From the NCBI RefSeq assembly GCF_003144245.1, contig NW_020289994.1, forward strand, positions 186,001 to 250,000: 64,000 nucleotides of DNA. Reading direction: 5' to 3'. Within the stretch, counting starts at the first letter, position 1. Every line of letters begins with the position of its first letter. A program made the position numbers and the translations under genes. This document shows positions 11,306-21,425 of this stretch, piece by piece. The notes beneath the pieces were generated by a model. That model had not been told where the DNA came from and did not search any database. It saw only the letters and a list, made by a program, of their open reading frames with translations. The DNA is from Jaminaea rosea (taxonomy: Eukaryota > Basidiomycota > Exobasidiomycetes > Microstromatales).

Positions 11306-11967
11306 CTGGCTGCGGCCGCGTTCGGAGCGCGATCGGAGCGCGACGCTGGTGAGCGGGCGAGACAGAGCGAGTGGCCACGTGCTTGTATCTCTTCAATGCT
11401 ATGATTGTCTGCCAATCATCACCACCAGCTCGGCATCTGACCATTGCATCCACTCCATCAACCGCGTGTCGCCCCGCATCTTCCGCCCAAGCTTGCTCAG
11501 GAGGATCGCCCGAGTCTCGAGCCTCCCTGATACATTCCGTGACGCAGGATCGAGCTACCCTCACACCGCAGCACGATGGCAGACACAACCTCTTTTCCCC
11601 CTACGGAGCGACGCGTACGAGCAACGGCAGGTTTCGAGCAGCCGACAAGAGCATGCGACGGCCCAAGCCCGACTACTCGAAGTTTTTCTGCGTGTCTCCG
11701 CTAGACTTTCGCATCGCAATGACACGGGCCGCAGCAGATTTTGAGGGCCGCACAAAATCATGCGGCACCGCCACTTCGAGTGCCCTCCTGAGAAAATTGC
11801 CCTGGCCCTGCAGAGGCCCCAGCACATCAGCGGACGCTCGACAATGCTGCCTCTGCTGCAAACACAACTCAATCCGCTTACAACAGATCCGACCTACTTG
11901 TCAAGCCACATCTACTAGGTCACCAACAGCGCTCGCCCTACTGTATCCCGTGCCGCTTCGATTAGCC
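11306..11967. other. Intergenic between A1 and A2
   Basis: A plus-strand frame runs through this stretch into A2 (from 11371), but it lacks family motifs upstream of the A2 signal peptide and is taken as open by chance. No decayed family copy was seen. Confidence 0.55.
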
Positions 11968-12465
11968 ATGCACTTCATCCTACCAGCCCTGTTGCTGCTT
12001 CTGCCCCTTACTCGACCTACAGCCACAGCTCTTGCGGTCCACTCGGTCTGCTCCTGGACCGGCCCAGGAACTAATCCTGGGGCCTTTCAGTGGAAATACA
12101 TCTGTTCGGGCAAAAAGGTCGACAAAGACGAGTACGGCATCACGGCCGAGTACATCTGCACCTGGCCAGTCGATGGCTCCGAAAGCAAGGTCGCAGACTT
12201 TGGCTACCAGGCTGCTGGGATCATTGAATTTATCACTCCCTGCGGCGGAGATGGATGGACAGAGGCGTGTGGGTACCGATACTACGGCCTGTGTCTCGGG
12301 CCCAGAAACGCCACAACTGGGGCGTACGATGGCTGGAGGCAGCCTGCTTGTTTCTATCTTTACGAGTACGATGATTGTGAGTGGCCTACCTACATAAACC
12401 ACTCGGAGAAGCCAGACAAGGTGGATATCTGGCGAGCTCCGTACCCATACGTTCCACCTCCCTAG
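11968..12465 (+). CDS. Small secreted 8-Cys family protein, member A2
   Basis: 165 aa, intronless. The signal peptide is strongly hydrophobic (FILPALLLLLPL, ending near TATALA). The mature part starts VHSVCSWTGPG, as in A1. All eight family cysteines are present, with the central VADFGYQ...IIEFITPC block and DDCEWP near the end, then VDIW and a Pro-rich tail (YPYVPPP). It is the closest relative of A1 by the shared GPRN.TTGAYDGWRQPAC block. The ATG at 11968 is preferred over far-upstream in-frame ATGs because it begins directly at the signal peptide. Confidence 0.86.
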   Translation: MHFILPALLLLLPLTRPTATALAVHSVCSWTGPGTNPGAFQWKYICSGKKVDKDEYGITAEYICTWPVDGSESKVADFGYQAAGIIEFITPCGGDGWTEACGYRYYGLCLGPRNATTGAYDGWRQPACFYLYEYDDCEWPTYINHSEKPDKVDIWRAPYPYVPPP

Positions 12466-13207
12466 CGAGGAGGTGTCACGCGGCACACTCGTCCGCTCCG
12501 CCGCCCCGTTGTTGCATCCGCTGGCATCTCCAATCTCTCTTGTCCTCTTTCTTTTCCCCATGAATTGATTACCTTGTCCTCGTCACTCCTACAGGAGAGG
12601 AGCATCGCAAGGAGGGAGGGCGGTGCGCGTAGGGACCACGGCGGATTACGGGGCGCTCTAAATGGCGAGAATTCCGTCGATCTTACCTTTATGAATCTGC
12701 TGCTCCCATTTCGTGTGGGCATTCCCTTCACTTCGCTGCGGTGTGAGCGTATCTCAGCATCTAGCTGTATGTCAATCTCCTCCATCCCAAGACAATATTT
12801 CCATCCTGTTCACTTGAGCTCAAAATCGTCCGCATGGCGATGCCCGACAGCCATGGATGTAAAGATCGTGCATGCCTGGCACACGGAGCATACTGCCGGC
12901 CGCCGATGATGAAGATCAGCAAGATGCTGAGCTGATGTTGCTGTGATGCGGCGATCATGGGTTCCCATCGTGCGACCAGAGAGGGTGCAGGGCATGACGC
13001 AACGACTGTTCGATGCCGAGGGTCAGAAGCCATTACGACTCCGCGAGCGCGCTCTCGCTTCCTTCTTGACCACTGACCGTGCCTTTCGAGGAAGTCCCAG
13101 CCGACAGACACTGATCCGACAAGCTTTCTACTTCCCGTTGCTTTGGCGCCCAGTCCCACACACCCTGCGCTTGCTTTCTTGGACCCACTCAGCCAACAGC
13201 TGCAGCA
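12466..13207. other. Intergenic between A2 and A3
   Basis: 742 bases with short overlapping frames only. I see no family motif or other gene. Confidence 0.55.
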
Positions 13208-13705
13208 ATGCTACATATCTTTCTGGCGTTCCTCGCTCTCGCCGTGCTGGCTCGCACCGCCCACGCGGAGCACACAAAATGCTCCTGGTCTGGTCCAGGC
13301 AAGAACCCAGAATCAGGAGGCTACCTCTCGTACTGCGATGGCTACATCTGGGACGGCGTTTCCACTTACGAGCAAGCGCATTACGTATGCGACATCAATG
13401 AAGACAAGAGCGCGCAGGTGGCCACCTACGGTGTCCTCAGAAGCGGGTGTCTGAGCTTTGCGACCCCCTGTGGCGATGGAGGCTTCACGTACATCTGCGA
13501 GTCAGCGCATTGGGGCTTCTGTCTCGACGAAAGGGACAAGGATACGGGCGAATATCCGGCAGGATGCTACTACATGGCCTCTGGCGACGATTGTGAGCTC
13601 CGCGATCTCATCGACGAGGGTGACAAGCCGGAGAGCGTGTCCGTGTGGCGTGAGCCTACGCCCGAGGAGGCGAAGAAGGCGGGGCGTGCTCCCGGTGTGA
13701 AGTAG
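13208..13705 (+). CDS. Small secreted 8-Cys family protein, member A3
   Basis: 165 aa, intronless. The signal peptide MLHIFLAFLALAVLA..AHA precedes EHTKCSWSGPG. All eight cysteines are in order (SYC, YVC, ATPC, YIC, WGFC, AGCYY, DDC). It is the most divergent C-terminus of cluster A: the usual WP after DDC is replaced by ELRD, and the end is VSVW followed by an acidic/basic tail (EEAKKAGRAPGVK). The mature protein is more acidic than its neighbours. Function unknown. Confidence 0.84.
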   Translation: MLHIFLAFLALAVLARTAHAEHTKCSWSGPGKNPESGGYLSYCDGYIWDGVSTYEQAHYVCDINEDKSAQVATYGVLRSGCLSFATPCGDGGFTYICESAHWGFCLDERDKDTGEYPAGCYYMASGDDCELRDLIDEGDKPESVSVWREPTPEEAKKAGRAPGVK

Positions 13706-14228
13706 GCTTCAGTGGCTGACATTCAGGGTCACAAATGGCGGGCAAGAATTTGCGAACCGCCAATTGTAAGGTCTACTGTGGCGAGAACCTTTCTGTTATG
13801 TCTGATGCTGCTCCATCAATCTACCTTTCGTTGAGTCTATGAGGTAGAATGGTCACGAACTGCCACGCCAGCTGGCCGAGATGCGCGTCTGTCCTACTCG
13901 CAGCGCAGAGTAGCCATTTTTCTCCTACTCGAACGGCCAAGGCGCGTACAACTCCACTACGAGAGGAGCAATTCGCATGCGGATCCATACGATGGGTAGC
14001 AGCGGGGCACACTGCGAAATGAGGTGAAGCATAAGCGGCAGCGAAGCGGAGGGTGGCAGCCGGACAAATGGCGGACACGGATGCTTGTGACGTCGGGCCG
14101 TGAGGGCAGCGAAGAGCGAGATTGTGGCAGCGAAGAGCGAGAACATGTACGCAGGCCATGTCTTATTCCTGGCCTGAGCATTTCCCACCCCTTCCTCGTC
14201 CCTTTTTGGCACAAATCCGGCCTCCGTC
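13706..14228. other. Intergenic between A3 and A4
   Basis: 523 bases. Short frames only; no family remnant seen. Confidence 0.55.
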
Positions 14229-14669
14229 ATGCGCAGCACGCTCTTGTTCCTGGGTGCAACTTTGACGTATCTCTTCGGCGCTGGAAGCGCCAACCACGTC
14301 ACCTGTTCTTGGACAGGTCCCGGGCCCGGCAGCCCCGACACGCTCGGATACAAGCGGTTCTGTTCCGCCAACTTGAAGCTTCAGGACTCCGAGCATGGTC
14401 AATACTGGTGCGATTCGCCGGGAGGAGGCCGCGTCATGGTGGCTGATTGGGGATATCTCCGGCCAAGGACGCTAGAGCTGGCGACGCCATGTAATGGCGG
14501 CGGCTACGCTCCTGACTGCTCGCTGTCTCACTGGGCGGTCTGTCCAAATAATGGAGCGGCCGTGGTTGGGTGGAATTGCTACTACTGGTCAGAATGGGAT
14601 GACTGCGAGTGGCCAAAGCTTTTCGCACCCGAGAACGTGCCAAAAGTGCTCGACATCTACAGCCAGTGA
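14229..14669 (+). CDS. Small secreted 8-Cys family protein, member A4
   Basis: 146 aa, one of the shortest members, intronless. The signal peptide MRSTLLFLGATLTYLFGAGSA precedes NHVTCSWTGPG. Eight cysteines are in family order (RFC, YWC, ATPC, PDC, WAVC, WNCYY, DDCEWP). The central block reads VADWGYLRPRTLELATPC. The segment between C6 and C7 is short. The end is LDIYSQ, the Tyr variant of the terminal V-D-I-W motif. A5 follows after 219 bases. Confidence 0.86.
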   Translation: MRSTLLFLGATLTYLFGAGSANHVTCSWTGPGPGSPDTLGYKRFCSANLKLQDSEHGQYWCDSPGGGRVMVADWGYLRPRTLELATPCNGGGYAPDCSLSHWAVCPNNGAAVVGWNCYYWSEWDDCEWPKLFAPENVPKVLDIYSQ

Positions 14670-14888
14670 CGCACGACATGGGCGGGATCCGGCGGGGAAC
14701 GGCGGCGGCGGTCTTGAGAAGTGGGCGGCGGGCATCGTAGGGCGGCGAGATAAGACCGGGATGCGAGGGACGAGCAGATGGACAGACGTCGGTGCTACGG
14801 TACGTGGAGTCCTGGCTAGTGCAGCACCCCTGTCTTGCTATCTGCGGCCCCTTCTCCATAACCAACGCATTTTCCCATTCCAACGCGC

Positions 14889-15362
14889 ATGATCATCCTC
14901 GCTCTCCACGGTACTACGGCTGTTTTGCTGAGCACTTGCCTGCTTGCACTCGGCGTCCACGCCGACCACTTCATCTGCAGCTGGCATGGGCCAGGGGCTG
15001 AAGGGCCTACCACGTACGGCTTCCAAGAATTCTGTACTGCTCGCCAGATTCTCGTTGACTCTCTCCACGCTCGCTTCGTCTGCGAGGGGCAGAATGAAGG
15101 CAAACAAGTCGCTGACTGGGGCTACCTCGAGCCTTTTACTTTAGAATACGGCACGCCCTGCAGCGATGGCGGGTATGCCGCCGGCAGCGAGTGTAAGCAC
15201 CATGAATGGGCCCTATGCAACCTGCGGGAGTCCGGCCCACCCAACAACACCACGCTGAATATTGCTGCGTGCCTGTATTTGGGCCGAAAAGACGATTGCG
15301 CATGGCCGCGCCGCTTTGTCAAGGATGAGGTACCGCCCTATGTACGCATCTACTCCCGGTAA
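14889..15362 (+). CDS. Small secreted 8-Cys family protein, member A5
   Basis: 157 aa, intronless. The signal peptide ends near LGVHA; the mature part begins DHFICSWHGPG. All eight cysteines are present. It shares with A6 the segments LHAR[FY].CE, WGYLEP, GPP..[KT]TL.I, DDCAWP and PP.VRIY, so the two are a young tandem pair. A5 keeps C4 (GTPC) and C5 (SEC), which A6 has lost. The terminal motif is VRIY in place of VDIW. Confidence 0.86.
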   Translation: MIILALHGTTAVLLSTCLLALGVHADHFICSWHGPGAEGPTTYGFQEFCTARQILVDSLHARFVCEGQNEGKQVADWGYLEPFTLEYGTPCSDGGYAAGSECKHHEWALCNLRESGPPNNTTLNIAACLYLGRKDDCAWPRRFVKDEVPPYVRIYSR

Positions 15363-15546
15363 AGTTCTCTCGGCGAGCAAGACGGCAGGACTGCGTGTGG
15401 CGGCGGTGGCACGCACGCATCGTTGGCGGAGCATTCTGGCAGCCGGTGAACGGCGGGGGTACAAGATGTTTACTCCGTGTCATCTCTCCTCATCCTTGTT
15501 ACCTCTACAATACAGCCATCAAGAGCCACGCCCTTGCCAGACACGC

Positions 15547-16005
15547 ATGCTCGCTGTTCGCGTCTCTACGTCTTTCGTCCTGATGCTCTCGCTCGTGGCC
15601 TTCGCCCTTGCTGAGCACTTCGTCTGTGAATGGCTGGGTCCGGGTCCCGACAAGCCCCGCGCTTACGGCTTCGTCGAGTACTGCACTGCCCGCCGCGAGC
15701 GGATCGACCAGCTGCATGCTCGCTACCTCTGCGAGCGTGAGAACGTCAACACCGAAGTCGCCAATTGGGGGTATCTCGAGCCTCTGGCGTTGGAGTTCTT
15801 GACACCCCGAGGAAAAGGAGGATACGCGCGAAACTACCCGAACCATAATTGGGCTGTCTGCCTTTTGCACGAGACGGGGCCGCCGAGCAAGAAGACGCTC
15901 GATATCACGAGGTGCCTCTATCTCAAATCTTACGACGATTGTGCATGGCCCGTAAGGATTAAGGAGCCAGAGCTACCGCCCAATGTGCGGATTTACTACA
16001 AGTGA
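15547..16005 (+). CDS. Small secreted 8-Cys family protein, member A6 (six-Cys variant)
   Basis: 152 aa, intronless. The signal peptide (VSTSFVLMLSLVAFALA) precedes EHFVCEWLGPG. It is the sister of A5. Two cysteines are missing together: C4 (TPC is TPR here) and C5 (the residue before the H-x-W-A-x-C6 segment). The other six are kept. Joint loss suggests C4 and C5 are bonded to each other in the other members. The ATG at 15547 is chosen at the signal peptide; the frame is open further upstream but without family features. Confidence 0.85.
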   Translation: MLAVRVSTSFVLMLSLVAFALAEHFVCEWLGPGPDKPRAYGFVEYCTARRERIDQLHARYLCERENVNTEVANWGYLEPLALEFLTPRGKGGYARNYPNHNWAVCLLHETGPPSKKTLDITRCLYLKSYDDCAWPVRIKEPELPPNVRIYYK

Positions 16006-16202
16006 ACGCCCGGTGCGCTTGCGCCGTGATGAGGTGGGAGGAACAGCAGGCGCCGCACGCGCGGTGAGAGTGAGGTCGCAGCAAGAGACTGGAATTGCTC
16101 TGGGTTGGGCAGCTTTTATCGTGGTGGAAGGACGGTGGGGCCATTCATTTGGTGATCCTCATAGCATCTCGCCCAACCAATCCATTACTCTGTATTTCAA
16201 CC

Positions 16203-16661
16203 ATGATCAGCCTCCTAGCCATTGCTTCTCTCGTCTTCCTCTTCGTGGCCTTGCACGGCTCGCTTGCCTTGCACCGCACCTGCAGCTGGAAAGACGGAGG
16301 CGACAACCGCCCCGACGAGCATGGGTACGAGCGCTACTGCGCCGCAGAGCCTGTCGTCTACGACCATCGATTCGCCACGTATAATTGTCCAGACAAAGGC
16401 AGGCCGCTCGTCGCTAATTGGGGTTACATCTACGCGGCAGGACTTGAGTTCTCGACGCCCTGCAATAATGGAGGATTCGCCAAGGACTGCTCGTATACAG
16501 CTTGGGCGCTGTGCATCTCGCAGGTGGCGGCCGGTGGTCCAACGGGTCAAACGTTCATCGAGGTTTGCTACGCGATGAACGAGTACGATGACTGCACTTG
16601 GCCGACCAATTTCACCGAGGCGACGCTGCCGTACGTCGTTGAGGTCTTTCATAAAAAGTGA
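16203..16661 (+). CDS. Small secreted 8-Cys family protein, member A7
   Basis: 152 aa, intronless. The signal peptide MISLLAIASLVFLFVALHGSLA precedes LHRTCSWKDGG; the GPG of other cluster A members is replaced. Eight cysteines are in order (RYC, YNC, STPC, KDC, WALC, EVCYA, DDCTWP). The central block is VANWGYIYAAGLEFSTPC. The terminal motif is diverged (VVEVFHKK). A possible N-glycosylation site (NFT) follows DDCTWP. Confidence 0.85.
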   Translation: MISLLAIASLVFLFVALHGSLALHRTCSWKDGGDNRPDEHGYERYCAAEPVVYDHRFATYNCPDKGRPLVANWGYIYAAGLEFSTPCNNGGFAKDCSYTAWALCISQVAAGGPTGQTFIEVCYAMNEYDDCTWPTNFTEATLPYVVEVFHKK

Positions 16662-16959
16662 GGGACGGAACCATAAGGCGGTGCGACTTGTTCAGCCGAG
16701 CGTGCGCAGCCCTCGCGACCCAAGTTGCTGCGGTGGTGTCGGAGATGATGGGCCGGCGAGTGAAGGCGGTGCAGTCAGGTGATGGCTGAGGCTGATAACG
16801 GGCTGATGACGGCATGTTCGATGGGTTCAGCTTGCTTCAGAATGAGATGGCAAACGTCTCGGCAAAGTGCCATCGACGAAGGCTCATACAAGAATGACCA
16901 CGCTCGACTTTCTTCTCTTGCTCACCTGTCTTGATATCGCTAGCGTCCCGCCACCGCCC

Positions 16960-17571
16960 ATGATGATGTTCACCACCCCTGCCTTCGCGCTTGCCGCCCT
17001 CCTCTCGCACGCGCAGGCAAAGCACAGGGCGTGCTCCTGGCATGACAAGGGTATCACGGACCCCATCTCTCACGGGTATTCGCCCTTCTGCACAGCGAGA
17101 CGTAACGATATTGTTGGTCCTGACCACTCCGAGTACAAGTGCCTCGAGAACAAGGGCATCGTCGTCGCAGACTATGGCTTCCTCCGCAATGACGTGCTTG
17201 AATATTGGACTCCCCATGGCCATGGAGGATACGACTCCGATAGCCAAATCAAGTACTATGGCGTTTGCATCGGTGACAATACAACGGAAGAGGGGAAGCA
17301 GCTCCATTTCGAGGTGAGTCGAGTGCGGTGCGTTGCGGCTGAGCTGAGCTGAGCTGAGCTGAGCTGACTTGCCGTCATTCTGGTTGCTCGAAGTGGTGAG
17401 TCAGGCCTCATGGAGTGTAGTACGTGCGAGACTGACGCGAGCGATGCTCTCGCGCCCTTGCTCTTTTTTCCCAGCCGCTACATGTCTGGTAAAGACGACT
17501 GTGAGTGGCCACGCAAGTTCAACCCTGGTGACCAGCCGCTCTCAGTGGACATCTACAGGAAGGTGGCGTGA
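16960..17571 (+). CDS. Small secreted 8-Cys family protein, member A8 (six-Cys variant, interrupted by introns)
   Basis: This is the only family member whose frame is broken by introns. Exon 1 is 16960-17313: signal peptide MMMFTTPAFALAALLSHAQA, then KHRACSWHDKG and VADYGFL. The last exon is 17475-17571 (RYMSGKDDCEWP...VDIYRKVA). A direct join is out of frame. Taking a 2-nt exon (TG, 17394-17395) between two introns of 80 and 79 nt restores the frame and creates exactly the family C7 (ECRYM). Alternatives are a 32-nt middle exon (17364-17395) or a nested twin intron. C4 and C5 are both absent (TPH; no Cys before YYGVC), as in A6; with C7 the count is an even six. The start is one of three adjacent ATGs; an upstream ATG at 16894 is possible. 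Confidence 0.75.
17339..17367. repeat. GAGCT pentanucleotide repeat within A8 intron
   Basis: Five to six tandem GAGCT units lie inside the intervening sequence of A8. Each unit contains a CTGAG that resembles a branch site and an AG that could act as an acceptor. Confidence 0.85.
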
Positions 17572-19101
17572 CGGAGGTGCCGAAGAGGATGTGATGGAGG
17601 GACATAGCAATAAGACAGAGCGGGAGTCGTGCGCGCAGTTCCCTCGCCCTTCTCTCTACGACGTGGCGAGAATGGACATCGAGCTGCCAACTCGCCAAGA
17701 GTATGCGGCAGAATGCTGATCACCGTGTGAATTGTGGGCGATAGGCTTTGTGCACCTTGCACGAAGGGAGTGGCAACTCGAGCGCACGCCAACGTAAGGA
17801 GACGAAGAACGAGGCCACGATGACCAATCGTCACTCACGATCGGAGCCAAGCCACCAGCGGACGACGCGGCTTACCGTAGTCTGAGAGACATTGGGGTCA
17901 CCCCGCTGACAGCCGAAAGTTGTACGAGCATCTGGTGGTGATGCGCAGAGTCTTGGTGAGGATGTAGGTACGCGAGAGCCCTCGCCATCACACACGGAGA
18001 TCTCTCTTGTGCATTCTTGTACATGACCGAGCGCAGAGCTTGCTCAGCCTATCTGCTTGCGCGTGCAGTCGCACGACATGCGGCAGCAGCATGCGGCCGT
18101 GAGGGGGGCGGAGTGGGGTTCGATTGTGTTGCCGCTTTGCGCTGGCGTCGCCCGACGACTACTGTCCCCCGCGATGACCGACATCGCCGCCGGCCCTTGA
18201 TGACTAGCGTGCAAGGAATCTGCTGACCAGAGCTTTTCTCAATCGCTGCGATTGAGATGGTCACGAAGCGAGGCGATGGTGGGGATTCAAGAAAGCTTCT
18301 TGGCGAGGTCTTCCTGTGAAGTCGGGGCAGAGGTTCGGCCGCTGTTTCCGCTTCCAAAAGGGGAGGCTCTCGCGGGGCCGGCTGCCGAGAGAGCTCACCC
18401 GATTGCGCGCGCAGGCGACTGCAAGGAACCCGCGCTGCGCGGGTGGCTGCGAACGACTCGCAGGGAGCTGACACTGCAATAATGCGGTTGGGACCCAGAC
18501 CTTGACGTCTCTCAGCACCGCACCACAGGTGCCCTCAACGGATGGCACACGAGGCACACTGTTCATCTACGGCTGAAGGCCTTGTACACTCGGAAACGGC
18601 GCGGGCGCCGAAATTCAGACTACCAGCCCTCGTCCTCGCATGATCCCCCACCGGCAATCTATTCATCCAAAAAACTACGGGCACGAGGAAGACAGGGCAA
18701 GAGCAGGACAGGGGGTGCAAGGGAGATTGTGAGACAAAGCCGAGGAGCGGCAAGCAGCGAAAAAGCGGCCTAAAGCTCGGAGGTAGCGTGACGAGGAGGG
18801 CGAGAGGGGTGTCGCGAGTCTACTTAAAGAACGCAGAAGCTTCCCCACAATCGCTAGCCCCCCACGGAGCCCCACACCATAGCTTTAAGCTGTCCGCGCC
18901 AGCCCTTCCTCAACTCTCACCCTCGCCCCAATCCCCTTCCACGTCTCACGCCCTTGTCAGCCCTTTGCTTCCCCGTAGAACGCCCAACGGCCCGCCCTAT
19001 TGGTTCCGTGCCGCTTCGAAAGCAAAACGCCCGGGGTCTTAGCAAGCGCAAGGCCTGTCTCACCCATCTTTCCTCCCTATCGACCGCATCCAATCCCCAT
19101 C
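17572..19101. other. Intergenic between cluster A and the hexose transporter
   Basis: 1.53 kb with no supported gene. Frames such as 18049-18474 (minus) are basic and low-complexity without signal or domain. The last 300 bases, rich in C and T, fit the transporter promoter and leader. Confidence 0.55.
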
Positions 19102-20947
19102 ATGTCCTCCTCACCTACCAAGGAAGAGGGCAAGGAGTCTCCCCTTGGCCTGACTACGACCGCCTCTAACGAGTATGGCCATCACAACCTCGATGGCGGC
19201 AGGCACATTGCTCCGCCTAGCAAGATCACCACCAAGTGCCTGCTCCTGATGTTCACTATTTGCACGGGTGGCTTCCTGTTTGGATACGACATTGGTGTTA
19301 TCTCCGGATGCCTCATCATGAAGGACTTTGTTTTGCGATTTGGCGGCGGCTTGAATCCTGAGACGGGCGCTTGGGAGCTCCCGACCCAGACCCAGTCACT
19401 GGTGAGTAGACGGCGAGCGCCCATGAAACTATGGAAACCCTTCGCCTGACACTCTATCATGCACGCTCCCAGATTACCAGTCTCTTGGGCGCCGGTACCT
19501 TCTTCGGTGCCCTTCTGCAAGCCCCCATCTCCGACTGGCTCGGTCGTCAAAAAGCCATGGTCACCTGGGCAGTCGTCTTTACCGTTGGCGCCGTCATTCA
19601 GACTGCCACCGAAACGTCCCTCGCCCAGATGATCGTAGGTCGCTTCATTGCTGGTCTTTCCGTCGGTGCACTCTCCGGCTTGTGCCCCTTGTACCTCGGT
19701 GAGACTGCCCCCAAGGCTATTCGCGGTATGATGGTCTCGGGCTACCAGCTCCTGATCATTACCGGTATCGCTGTGTCCTACGGTATCTCTTGGGGTAGCT
19801 CCAACGCCGTCAACTCTTCGGGTGAGTGGCGCATGCGAGCGAGAAGCGACGCTTTTGCAGGAGCTGACATCTCGCACCTCTCCCATCGCTCGCAGCATCA
19901 TGGCGTATCCCCGTCGGGCTCCAGATGCTCTGGGGTGTCGCTCTCATCGGCCTCATGGTCTTCCTTCCCGAGTCCCCTCGTTGGGAGCTTCAACGCGGCA
20001 ACCATGACCGCGCTCGTATTACCATGGCCGGCATGCGTGGCATCTCCCTTCGCGACACCCCTCAGGGTCGCCGCGGAGACGACGCCATGGAGGAGGAGCT
20101 CGAGGAGATGGAGTACTTCATCGGCAAGGAGCGCGAGGTCTTCAAGAACACCAACTATGTTACCTCATACGTCCGCTGCTTCTCCCTCGACCGCCAGCTG
20201 TGGCGTCGCACCCTGACTGGCTGCCTGGTCCAAGTCTTCCAGCAGCTCAACGGCCAAAACTTCTACTACTACTACGGCCCTACCTTCTTCTCTGCCGCCA
20301 ACGTGTCGCTCAACTCGTATGAGATCCAGTTCATCCTGGGTATCGTCTCTTGGGTCTGCACCTTCCCCGCCCTCTACCTCATCGACAAGGCCGGACGTCG
20401 TCGCTCTTTGATCTGGGGCAACTTCGTCTGCTTCGTCTGCGCCTTCATCGTAGCCTTTGTCGGCAAGTACTCGCTTGCTCCCGCTGGCTTGCCTGCAGAC
20501 CAGGTCACTTCCGGTCAGCACGCTGCAGGCAATGCCTTCATCGCATTCGCCGTCTTCCACCTGGCATCCTTCTCCGTAGCCGTCGGACCGACCCCCTGGG
20601 TTCTTCTCTCGGAGCTCTACCCTCAGGAGCTTCGCGCCAAGTGCGTCTCCTTGGGCAGCGCCTCCAACTGGTTCTGGAACTTCATGCTGGGCTACTTCAG
20701 CCCTCCTCTCAGCGCTCAATACGGCCCCTTGATCATGCTGATCTTCGGTTCTCTGTGCCTCACGGCCGCCATCTTCGTCTTCCTCGTCCTCCCCGAGACC
20801 CGCGGTCTGTCCCTCGAGCAGGTCGACCTCCTGTTCCAGAGCGGTGTCAAGCCCTGGAAGTCTCGCGACTGGGTCCCCCCTGTCGGCGATGCCAACCGCA
20901 ACACGCTGGGTACGGCGAAGAAGGTTGCGGCCGAGACTCACGCTTGA
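19102..20947 (+). CDS. Hexose/sugar permease of the major facilitator superfamily
   Basis: This is a predicted plasma-membrane sugar:H+ symporter or facilitator. Exons are 19102-19401, 19473-19821 and 19896-20947, with introns of 71 and 74 nt; the product is 566 aa. Family signatures are in order: GGFLFGYDIGVISG in span 1, DWLGRQ in the first loop, GRFIAGLSVG and PLYLGETAPKAIRG, PESPRWELQRG, the QQLNGQNFYYYYG sugar-contact motif in span 7, DKAGRR, and PETRGLSLEQVD at the end of span 12. Length and motifs match fungal Hxt-type hexose transporters. Substrate specificity cannot be read from the sequence. It lies between two secreted-protein clusters, a setting that could matter in a plant-associated fungus (inference). 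Confidence 0.93.
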
Positions 20948-21425
20948 GGAGGAGGCGGCGGCGGCGCTGAGGCATGCGCGGACTGTGGCGCATTGTCCTG
21001 CCCTGTGACGTTCTGTGCTCTCTTCTGATCCTTCCTGTTGTTTTACATATCCCGATTTGAATCAAAGAGACACGAATATATGGTGATGATAAGTGGTGCG
21101 AATCGAAGTCGTGGCTGCTCGTGAGTTTTGCAGCAAGCGCCACGTGGGTGGGCTTGCCGTGGTGGCCCGTGCTGAGGCTCGCGGCGGCAAAGACGGACAG
21201 GCCGGCAAAGATGAAGTGAGCCAGGTGACGGAGCGAGGGAGCGTCCCTCTGGCTTTTCGACCCAATCGTCCTCTAACTGCGACTTTGCTTCTTGACTTGA
21301 GGTGTGGGAGTGCAAGACTCATCAAGGCACCGTCTGAACTCGTCAACAGCTACAATAACTCATGCGGACACGTCCTTATCCTCAATCTCCTGGCCCTCCA
21401 CTTCTTTCATCACCTCGTCGCCACG
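20948..21425. other. Intergenic: transporter 3' flank and FBXO21-like promoter
   Basis: The FBXO21 frame is open upstream to 21093, but the ATG at 21426 (context CCACG) directly precedes the F-box region and is preferred. Nothing else is supported. Confidence 0.55.

Noticed and set aside
11371-11967. Upstream in-frame extension of A2
   Set aside because: No family motif; the signal peptide begins at 11968, so the open stretch is taken as chance.
18049-18474. Minus-strand 141-codon frame
   Set aside because: Arg/Ser/Pro-rich composition typical of antisense GC-rich DNA; no features.
20165-20941. Long minus-strand frame opposite the hexose transporter
   Set aside because: Antisense shadow; the plus strand carries a complete transporter.
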